Source of the DNA: an uncultured Bacteroidota bacterium
Lineage (GTDB): Bacteria; Bacteroidota; Bacteroidia; Bacteroidales; CAIWKO01
Assembly: GCA_937934705.1 (NCBI GenBank)
Contig: CALGYY010000091.1
Coordinates: forward strand, 1-8,814
Length of the DNA: 8,814 bases
Direction of reading: 5' to 3'
Below are positions 1 to 5,621 of the stretch, piece by piece (the stretch's first letter is position 1; the number at the start of each line of letters is the position of its first letter). Position numbers and translations under genes: made by a program. The notes beneath the pieces are model-generated. The model was not told the origin of the DNA. It saw nothing but the letters and a program-made list of their open reading frames with translations, and ran no database searches.

Positions 1-47
1 GACCACCGAGATCTACACTCTTTCCCTACACGACGCTCTTCCGATCT
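1..47 (+). other. Illumina sequencing-adapter contamination
   Basis: These 47 bases match, as I know it, the 3' part of the Illumina TruSeq universal (P5-side) adapter. The run starts inside the P5 flow-cell part (GACCACCGAGATCTACAC), continues through the read-1 primer site, and ends exactly at its terminal CTCTTCCGATCT. Genomic sequence should therefore begin at base 48. This is untrimmed library sequence fused to a contig end, not a biological element. It should be masked before any homology, composition or promoter analysis. Confidence 0.97.
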
Positions 48-49
48 AT

Positions 50-88
50 GAGGTCAAGAAGAAAGGGAATATAACATTATCACGCTAA
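50..88 (+). CDS. possible 3' tail of a truncated plus-strand gene
   Basis: Directly after the adapter one plus-strand frame reads EVKKKGNITLSR and stops at TAA (86-88). A terminator with a T6 tract on the plus strand starts about 20 bases later, which is the arrangement expected at the end of a gene converging on the lipoprotein gene. Only twelve codons remain, so no family can be recognised, and the other two frames also stop within about 30 bases. The call rests only on position next to the terminator and is weak. Confidence 0.2.
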   Translation, partial: EVKKKGNITLSR

Positions 89-106
89 AACCGCCAGAAT
101 CAAAAG

Positions 107-139
107 AAAAGGCTGTCCCTTCCCCGGACAGCCTTTTTT
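107..139. terminator. bidirectional intrinsic terminator
   Basis: A perfect 8-bp stem, GGCTGTCC (111-118) and GGACAGCC (126-133), encloses the 7-base loop CTTCCCC. It is flanked by AAAA on the left and TTTTTT (134-139) on the right, so the stem can extend by A-U pairs. On the minus strand the hairpin is followed by TTTTCTTTT, and it lies 21 bases beyond the stop of the lipoprotein gene (161-880), so it should end that transcript. The plus-strand T6 tract would also stop a convergent gene from the left. Confidence 0.88.
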
Positions 140-160
140 GATTACTGTGTCACGGTTCCC

Positions 161-880
161 TTATTTGGCCGCCGTTTCCGGTGCTTCCCCGTTCAGGGTG
201 AGTCCCGCTTTGGCCGAGATGTAATTCAGATAGTATTTTCCTCCGAGATGGGTGGCCTCTTCAAGTGATCCGCTCACTTCACGGGTCAGATAAATATTCA
301 CGGATCCGGGATAAAGATCGCGCAGAAGGTCAGGGGTGATTTCGATACTCGTCGATCCTACGATTTCAGTGGCAGTGTATTTTGAGTTGTTTTTATTGTC
401 CTCAACATACAGGTAAACCCGCTCATTGTTCTTAAGAGGCAGGCTCCATTTTACCATGATCCCTGTGCTTTTTTCAGCGGTTTTCGGGTAGTCAGTGATT
501 TCAATGGGTGCAAATTCAAACTTGTTCGTGTAGGTTTTTTCATCACCGTCGGTATAAACAAAAACATAACTGCCCTTGAATCCTTCCTGCAGATTTGTAC
601 TGTAATAAGTGCCCGAGAAAATGTTGTTTTCCTGCCGCATGCTTTCACCGTTGAAGGTAACCCCGGATGGCTTCAGCAGTGCGAGTGTAGTTCCGGTACT
701 GCCCCCGAAACGGTAGCTGGCCGATGCACTCAGCTCCTTATCCCCCGCATCATAGGTGATGGAATAGGATTGATATATTTCCGACTGCTTCACGGTATCG
801 GAATTTGCCGTATCATTTGAAGCGCAGGCTGCCAGCATCATGATGGCTGCCATGATCATAAGGTTTCTCAATGTATTCAT
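161..880 (-). CDS. putative lipoprotein of unknown function, beta-rich
   Basis: 239 residues. The N-terminus is a type II (lipoprotein) signal peptide: a short Arg-containing n-region, a hydrophobic stretch rich in Met, Ile and Ala (residues 7-18), and the lipobox L16-A-A-C19. The mature protein would start at Cys19 and be lipid-anchored. The residues after the cysteine (ASNDTANSD) do not clearly match the Lys-(Asp/Glu)2 type surface-export signal known in Bacteroidota, so inner-face or surface location is open. The rest looks like two beta-sandwich-type segments, about 35-125 (strand-like YSITYDAGDKELSASASYRF, then YVFVYTDGDEKTYTN) and 126-225, separated around PIEITDYP. There is no catalytic motif I recognise. 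It is downstream of the glycosyltransferase gene on the same strand (83-bp gap) but has its own promoter-like sites. The start at 880 is supported by the signal peptide beginning there. Function unknown. Confidence 0.85.
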   Translation of the reverse strand: MNTLRNLMIMAAIMMLAACASNDTANSDTVKQSEIYQSYSITYDAGDKELSASASYRFGGSTGTTLALLKPSGVTFNGESMRQENNIFSGTYYSTNLQEGFKGSYVFVYTDGDEKTYTNKFEFAPIEITDYPKTAEKSTGIMVKWSLPLKNNERVYLYVEDNKNNSKYTATEIVGSTSIEITPDLLRDLYPGSVNIYLTREVSGSLEEATHLGGKYYLNYISAKAGLTLNGEAPETAAK

Positions 881-898
881 TTTTCAAAGTTTTATTTT

Positions 899-906
899 CA
901 AAAATA
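899..906 (-). promoter_or_regulatory. proximal -7 element for the lipoprotein gene
   Basis: Read on the minus strand this is TATTTTTG, an exact match to the Bacteroidota -7 consensus TAnnTTTG. A TTG that could serve as the -33 element lies 16 bases upstream, slightly short of the usual 18-21. Transcription would begin about a dozen bases before the ATG at 880. Competes with the second candidate at 940-947. Confidence 0.5.
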
Positions 907-914
907 AGAAATCC

Positions 915-931
915 GACTTAGTCAATAAGTC
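915..931. repeat. short inverted repeat in the lipoprotein upstream region
   Basis: GACTTA (915-920) and TAAGTC (926-931) form a perfect 6-bp inverted repeat around GTCAA. It lies between the two candidate -7 elements and overlaps the place where the -33 of the proximal promoter would be. That position would suit an operator, or a small hairpin in the leader of a distal transcript, but six base pairs can also arise by chance. Confidence 0.35.
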
Positions 932-939
932 TGCTTTTG

Positions 940-947
940 CAAAAGTA
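940..947 (-). promoter_or_regulatory. distal -7 element for the lipoprotein gene
   Basis: On the minus strand this reads TACTTTTG, again an exact fit to TAnnTTTG, in the gap just past the glycosyltransferase stop. I see no good -33 TTG at the right distance. If used, it gives a leader of roughly 50 bases containing the 915-931 inverted repeat. Confidence 0.4.
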
Positions 948-963
948 AACAGTGAGGTGATAT

Positions 964-1683
964 TTATCGCGCCCTGAAGAGCCCGAACTTCAGGATACAA
1001 TGGATGGCCCTGAATCCATCTTTCATATTGATCTTTTTCCCTTCGGCATAGGTTCTTCCGTAGTATGATATACCCACTTCATAGATCCTTAACTCCTTGA
1101 TGCGTGATATTTTGGCTGTGACCTCAGGTTCAAAACCAAATCTTTTTTCACGAAGGGGGATGCTTTTAATGATCTCAGATTTGAAAAGCTTGTAGCAGGT
1201 TTCCATGTCCGTCAGGTTCAGGTTGGTGAACATGTTGGAAAGATTGGTCAGAAACCTGTTCCCGATTGAATGCCAGAAAAAGAGGATCCTGTGGGGTCTT
1301 CCGCCGGCGAAACGGGATCCGTACACAACATCCGCAAAACCGTCGAGTATGGGCTTGAGCAGAATGTTATACTCCTCAGGATCGTATTCGAGATCGGCAT
1401 CCTGTATGATCAGATATTCACCTGTGGCATGCTGAATGCCTGTGTGCAGAGCCGCACCCTTGCCCTGGTTGACTTCGTGTTTGATGTAGCGGATATTCAG
1501 ATCAGGATTACTTTCACAATAGCGCTTTATGGCCTCCTCTGTATTATCGCGCGAGCAATCATTCACAATAATGACCTCCTTCCCGATGTTGTTGCAAAGT
1601 ACAACATCCCGAACCTTATCAAGGATCAGGTGTATGGTCCGCTCCTCATTATAAGCGGGAATGATGATGGAAAGGACTGCCAT
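964..1683 (-). CDS. family 2 glycosyltransferase, DPM/DPG-synthase-like
   Basis: 239 residues from the start chosen here. It would move a sugar from a nucleotide-sugar donor to an acceptor, in this subfamily often a polyprenyl phosphate, in the cytoplasm. Motifs in order: LSIIIPAYNEE (4-14) opening the Rossmann-like GT-A fold; IIVNDCSRDNT (38-48); NQGKGAALHTG (72-82); DADLEYDP (95-102), whose D95-x-D97 binds the metal and donor; YGSRF (121-125); TDMETCYKLF (158-167); RFGFEPE (181-187); and ISYYGRTYAEGKKI (205-218). The last three are typical of this bacterial DPM-like clade. No C-terminal membrane helices are visible. The frame is open to an ATG at 1770, but that would add 29 non-family residues. 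The ATG at 1683 puts the family's usual MAVLSIIIPAYNEE at the N-terminus and lies ~25 bases past a consensus -7 element (1708-1715), which would fall inside the longer version. Donor and acceptor unknown. Confidence 0.92.
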   Translation of the reverse strand: MAVLSIIIPAYNEERTIHLILDKVRDVVLCNNIGKEVIIVNDCSRDNTEEAIKRYCESNPDLNIRYIKHEVNQGKGAALHTGIQHATGEYLIIQDADLEYDPEEYNILLKPILDGFADVVYGSRFAGGRPHRILFFWHSIGNRFLTNLSNMFTNLNLTDMETCYKLFKSEIIKSIPLREKRFGFEPEVTAKISRIKELRIYEVGISYYGRTYAEGKKINMKDGFRAIHCILKFGLFRAR

Positions 1684-1707
1684 ATGGTTCTGAACATTTA
1701 ACGGTGG

Positions 1708-1715
1708 CAAAGGTA
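1708..1715 (-). promoter_or_regulatory. -7 promoter element of the glycosyltransferase gene
   Basis: The minus strand reads TACCTTTG, an exact TAnnTTTG match, 24 bases upstream of the ATG at 1683. It gives a leader of about 20 bases and decides between the two in-frame starts, because the upstream ATG codons at 1728 and 1770 would not be transcribed. The -33 region is A-rich and carries no clear TTG. Confidence 0.55.
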
Positions 1716-1788
1716 TTCTTTTTTTCATATTATGGGCAGGGTATTCTGTGACCGGATAATCAAAACACAAAGCCTGCGTTTGTTTTCG

Positions 1789-1796
1789 TATTTTTG
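1789..1796 (+). promoter_or_regulatory. -7 promoter element of the membrane-anchored repeat gene
   Basis: TATTTTTG fits TAnnTTTG exactly and sits in an 11-base string, GTATTTTTGCC (1788-1798), that recurs before the acyl-CoA dehydrogenase gene. It lies only 9 bases before the ATG at 1806, so transcription starting some 5-8 bases past the motif would give an almost leaderless mRNA. No TTG is found at -33 spacing. Together with 1708-1715 on the other strand it forms a divergent promoter region. Confidence 0.5.
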
Positions 1797-1805
1797 CCCT
1801 TTGCC

Positions 1806-3557
1806 ATGAGCGTGACCAGAGTAACCAAAAACCGGATCTTCTTCATCCTGTTGTTTGCAGCAGGATTCGGACTCTTCATACTCTACCTTTCCTGGGTGAT
1901 CCTCAAACTGAAACCCCTGCACAATCCGCCCGGACATCATTATGTGATCCGTTATGTTCCGCACCCCCTCTATCCCCATGCTGTTTTTTATGATTTTGAA
2001 CCACCCCTTCCCAGGGAAGTGCCTACCGCCCTCTCGGATAAGGGCCATTCACTTATAGCAGCAGGGGAGGGCGGCATGAGTGCAGTGATTAATATGCCCC
2101 TTGGGAACTATAGCCCGGAGCAGTGCCGTAAGATCGGGATCAGCACATGGTTAAAGGCCGGCAGTTCCCTGAAACCGCCTGATGCCGAAATCGGCATTCT
2201 GATTACGAATTCATTGAATGACGTGGTCTTCAGCAGGCGTATCCGGATCAGACCCCCTGAGCCAGAAGCAGGCTGGTTTATGGTGCAAACCGCTTTAGAA
2301 ACCAGCGGATACCAATGGGATGCCGACCACAGGCTTCGGATCCTAATGATCAACCATTCAGAGGACAGTCTTTTGCTGGACAACCTGAGTGTATTCTTCA
2401 GCCCCTCGCCCCGGCCCGGGGACTCCGGTCAACCGCTTATACTGCCCTATGATCAGGCGCAGTTTAACAATACGCCCCCCTATCCCCCATTTATGATGAG
2501 AATTTCGTCTGCAGGATATTCATCCAGACCTTGTCTGGCTTATCCTGACAGCAGGGGACAAGGCTATTTCTTTAATGATGAGCCCCTTTATTGCGGAAAC
2601 TTCCTGAAAATGAGCGGCCAGGGTTCTCAACTGATTTATCTCACACCGGGGAGAATGGAACTTTATTACAGAAAACCCGGGGAAAGAGGATTTCTCAGCC
2701 TGCAGATTCCCTGTGCAGAACTCACGGCAGAACTCACCGGCCTTCAATACTACCCGGCCGACCTGGACGGAAATGGCACTCACGAACTCGTTGCACTGAA
2801 CAAGGATTCCTTACTGTGTCTAATCGCAGAACCCGGCATCAGGAACAAGGCCGGCCTGAAGATTAATAGGTACGGGGTCGGCATGATGAAGGCGTCAGGG
2901 CTGTTTCCGGCTGACCTTGTGGATGGAAAAGAAGATGAAGTGTTGATATCAGATAGCCGTGGAAACTGGAAGATATACCGGATCAGGAATCATGCGCTGC
3001 TTACGGTCGCGGAAAGTCAGATACCCCTGGAATGGTTTGATGAGGAAAGTTATCAGTCTGAATTCTTGATCATACCCGTATCAGGAAATCATGATCAGGT
3101 GCTGATCATCTCTGAAAAGAAAAAAGAATCAGGAAAAATTTATTCACTGCTGAAATATCAGCCAACCGGCAGAACTTTCGTTCCGGCCTTCAGAACTGCT
3201 GACGGGAGGGGCGTATGGACAGGGACGGATACCCTTGGTTTAAAGGATAAATACTGGGCGGTTGACCTGGTCCCCGGTGGAAGATGGGAAGTGCTGAGAA
3301 AAAGGGAAGACTGGCGGTATGACCTGGTCGTGATCAGTCTCAGCGATTCTGCTTACCATGTGACCGGGCGTGTCGATTTTCCTCCTGAATTAATGGATGA
3401 GAACCCCAAGTACTACGAATATTTCAGGATCTTTCCTGCCAATCTTGATGAAACAGGTCGCTGGGGCTTGCTGGTGATGTGCGGGAACCTCGATCCTCTG
3501 AAACCAGGAAAAGTTCTGGGGGTGAAAACTGAATATTATGTACCCGGTTTCGATTGA
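1806..3557 (+). CDS. membrane-anchored protein with jelly-roll-like and FG-GAP/VCBS-like repeats
   Basis: 583 residues, not assigned to a named family. A basic N-terminus (MSVTRVTKNR) precedes one transmembrane helix (about 11-33), so the remainder is expected outside the cytoplasm. Residues ~58-198 begin with FYDFE and end with LLLDNLSVFF, the start and end pattern of carbohydrate-binding-type jelly rolls (inference from pattern). The C-terminal ~265 residues contain degenerate FG-GAP/VCBS-type motifs: PADLDGNGTHELV (318-330), PADLVDGKEDEVL (368-380), IPVSGNHDQVLI (423-434), VDLVPGGRWEVL (486-497) and PANLDETGRWGLLV (544-557). They are spaced 50-63 residues apart as in beta-propeller blades; only the first keeps a full DxDGNG calcium-binding-like loop. 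There is no kinase or catalytic motif. The ATG at 1806 is preferred over an in-frame TTG at 1794 because the latter overlaps the promoter. The GH16-like gene starts 22 bp downstream, so the two are probably co-transcribed and may act together at the envelope. Confidence 0.85.
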   Translation: MSVTRVTKNRIFFILLFAAGFGLFILYLSWVILKLKPLHNPPGHHYVIRYVPHPLYPHAVFYDFEPPLPREVPTALSDKGHSLIAAGEGGMSAVINMPLGNYSPEQCRKIGISTWLKAGSSLKPPDAEIGILITNSLNDVVFSRRIRIRPPEPEAGWFMVQTALETSGYQWDADHRLRILMINHSEDSLLLDNLSVFFSPSPRPGDSGQPLILPYDQAQFNNTPPYPPFMMRISSAGYSSRPCLAYPDSRGQGYFFNDEPLYCGNFLKMSGQGSQLIYLTPGRMELYYRKPGERGFLSLQIPCAELTAELTGLQYYPADLDGNGTHELVALNKDSLLCLIAEPGIRNKAGLKINRYGVGMMKASGLFPADLVDGKEDEVLISDSRGNWKIYRIRNHALLTVAESQIPLEWFDEESYQSEFLIIPVSGNHDQVLIISEKKKESGKIYSLLKYQPTGRTFVPAFRTADGRGVWTGTDTLGLKDKYWAVDLVPGGRWEVLRKREDWRYDLVVISLSDSAYHVTGRVDFPPELMDENPKYYEYFRIFPANLDETGRWGLLVMCGNLDPLKPGKVLGVKTEYYVPGFD

Positions 3558-3579
3558 TCCGGACAGGATAAACTGAAGA

Positions 3580-5535
3580 ATGAGATCATTAAAAAAAATA
3601 CCGCTTCTCACTCTGTACCTGACTTTTTGTGTCATGATTCTCGCCTCTTGCGGATGGTCATGCGGGCCGGCCGACATAAAAGGACCAGGCGCTGAGGCAG
3701 ATTTCAGTGTACCCGGATTCGAGGCCATGATAAACTTCAGTGAGGATAAACATAAAGACGGGATGGTCTGCCTGGGATTGAACTATGCTGATGCCATGGA
3801 GGGTTTTGTTATTCCTGATTCAATGAAGGATGCTGAGGCCTTTTTTAAATACCGCTTCGAAATCATCAATTCATCTGCCGTCCCGGGGAAGTATCATTAT
3901 ATGATATATTATCAGAATGAAAGTTATAAATTCCCTGAATATGTTATAAGTGGTGATGGATTCAGTCAGCACCCTTACGCCCATGAGAATTTCTACGGAA
4001 GCTGGGAGGATACGGGTGAAGGAATGCGCGTCAGCGGTCAGATTCCTGCCGACGGGCGGGCACATGAGGTCACCGGGCAGTTCAGAATTACCGGAAATCC
4101 TCGCAACGAAACGCGCTATATGGCTGGCGGGCAGAATGACCGCTGGAAAAGAAATCCGAGAGTGGGGAAATACCGGTTTCTGCTGGTGGTCTGCAGTGAA
4201 AAGGATACGGCCCTGTTTCCCGATGAGTTGAAAGATATTTCATTGTTGCGCGACAGCAGTTTCGTGAATCCGTTCTATTATTTCCTGAAAGGACCGGGAT
4301 CGGAAAAGCCCGGGCTGATCACGCTCTTCTCCTCAGATTCACTGAAAGTGTCTGCATCTCCGCCACTGAATGCAGGGATCTGGGCTGACCCCCTTGATTT
4401 TCCCGGCCCCGGTGCTGAAAATACCCACAGAAAAGACTGCGGCCATCGGGAGGACCTATACATGAATGCAGGTATTAAGCAATTCATCCATTACGTGGAT
4501 TCGTCCTCAACCTTTGACAATATACCACTCATCGCGGATGTGACCCATGATTTTTACAGTCTTACAGACTATAACTGGAATCATGTTTTTACCGCTGCTG
4601 ATGAAAAGATCAGGATCAAACCTGCGACCGTCGATTGTCCCTGCAGTGAACTGCAGACCGACAGCATGAAGGGCAGTATCCGAATGCTGAACAGAGCATC
4701 AGAATGGGGAAAATGGAAAAAGCAAAATGTGGGGATCATCACAAGACATGGCCTGACTTACGGAACCTACACTGTGAAGGTGAAATTGCCTGAGTTGCTG
4801 AACCGCTACGGGATGTGGAATGGCCTGACCAATGCCGTTTGGCTGATCACGCAATCAGGCGAAGCCTGGAACAACCGGCGTGCATGCGATAAAGAAGGAT
4901 ATATTTTAAATTACTATGGAGACGGTAAAAGTCAGCGCGGCAGGTATTCCTCTTATTCGGAAATTGATTTCGAGATACTGAAAACATCAGCCTACTGCCC
5001 TGAATATGTCTATCCGCCTGTTCAACCCAAAGGTGTGGCAGACCCTGCCCGAATATCAGCCTGGAACCTGCCTTATCCCGAAGACCCCACAGTAAAGCGT
5101 GATGAGATCATGGTTTGCTGCACAAACTGGGATATGGCTTGTCCATCACCGCCTGACTACGGAATTGGTTGCCAGCAGACCCATTATCAGGGCCTGATCT
5201 TTCAACCTCACCGCTGGGATCACTGGTATAAGGCCATTACCAGTAAAACCCCGGCAAAAGATGATGAGTTGTTCGGCGGTCCGTACTTCTATTTCCAGAT
5301 TATCTGGAAACCGGAGGAAATTGTCTGGCGAATCGGTCCGGAAAAAGCCTCCCTGCGAACCGTGGGTTACATGAACGCAGGTATGACCAGCATACCGGAC
5401 AATCAGATGCTCCTGATCATTTCTCAGGAGTTTCACAGCACCAATTGGTGGCACGGAAGCCCTTTTCCCCAGGGAAGTATTCCTTTTGCAGCCAGGGACA
5501 TTACAGGTGAGGTCTTTGAGATCACTATTGAATAA
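3580..5535 (+). CDS. large lipoprotein with GH16-like (concanavalin-type) domain
   Basis: 651 residues. Signal peptide II: basic MRSLKK, hydrophobic 8-21, lipobox L21-A-S-C24. Residues ~40-240 look like one or two beta-sandwich modules of unknown family. Residues ~335-651 resemble glycoside hydrolase family 16: ITRHGLTYGTYTVKVKLP followed by GMWNGLTNAVWLI, then SEIDFEI with E461-x-D463-x-E465. This is the ExDxE (no beta-bulge) form, where by family knowledge the first Glu is the nucleophile and the last the acid/base. The usual FxxxxWxPxxIxWxI strand pair follows as YFQIIWKPEEIVWRI (571-585, W576 and W583). Between the catalytic motif and W576 lie about 110 residues, versus roughly 40 in simple GH16 lichenases; this insert carries C473, C513, C514, C521 and C531. 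All three acidic residues are present, so hydrolase or transglycosylase activity is plausible, but the substrate cannot be read. Probably an operon with the preceding gene. Confidence 0.85.
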   Translation: MRSLKKIPLLTLYLTFCVMILASCGWSCGPADIKGPGAEADFSVPGFEAMINFSEDKHKDGMVCLGLNYADAMEGFVIPDSMKDAEAFFKYRFEIINSSAVPGKYHYMIYYQNESYKFPEYVISGDGFSQHPYAHENFYGSWEDTGEGMRVSGQIPADGRAHEVTGQFRITGNPRNETRYMAGGQNDRWKRNPRVGKYRFLLVVCSEKDTALFPDELKDISLLRDSSFVNPFYYFLKGPGSEKPGLITLFSSDSLKVSASPPLNAGIWADPLDFPGPGAENTHRKDCGHREDLYMNAGIKQFIHYVDSSSTFDNIPLIADVTHDFYSLTDYNWNHVFTAADEKIRIKPATVDCPCSELQTDSMKGSIRMLNRASEWGKWKKQNVGIITRHGLTYGTYTVKVKLPELLNRYGMWNGLTNAVWLITQSGEAWNNRRACDKEGYILNYYGDGKSQRGRYSSYSEIDFEILKTSAYCPEYVYPPVQPKGVADPARISAWNLPYPEDPTVKRDEIMVCCTNWDMACPSPPDYGIGCQQTHYQGLIFQPHRWDHWYKAITSKTPAKDDELFGGPYFYFQIIWKPEEIVWRIGPEKASLRTVGYMNAGMTSIPDNQMLLIISQEFHSTNWWHGSPFPQGSIPFAARDITGEVFEITIE

Positions 5536-5553
5536 GGGAAAGGCCATCCGGTC

Positions 5554-5584
5554 TGTTGTTACAAATGTTTTTTTTGTATTTTTG
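5554..5584 (+). promoter_or_regulatory. Bacteroidota-type promoter of the acyl-CoA dehydrogenase/ETF operon
   Basis: TGTTG (5554-5558) as the -33 element and TATTTTTG (5577-5584) as the -7 element are separated by 18 bases, the normal Bacteroidota spacing. The string GTATTTTTGCC is the same as before the gene at 1806. Transcription should start near 5590, giving a ~30-base A-rich leader (ATTAAAATTAC) with no Shine-Dalgarno. I see no terminator between this promoter and the lipoprotein gene ending at 5535, so read-through from upstream is possible. Confidence 0.7.
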
Positions 5585-5621
5585 CCTTCCTCCAAACCAT
5601 CCCCGTATAAATTAAAATTAC

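Noticed and set aside
1270..1701. 143-codon plus-strand reading frame opposite the glycosyltransferase gene
   Set aside because: The opposite strand encodes an unmistakable GT2 protein with all family motifs; this translation has no recognisable domain and is a shadow.
1794..1805. In-frame TTG start giving four extra residues to the membrane-anchored repeat protein
   Set aside because: It overlaps the consensus -7 promoter element at 1789-1796, so it would not be transcribed from that promoter, and an ATG lies 12 bases downstream.
1806..5535. Classical polysaccharide-utilisation locus
   Set aside because: No SusC-like TonB receptor, SusD-like binding protein or hybrid regulator is in the window; a single GH16-like lipoprotein is not enough.
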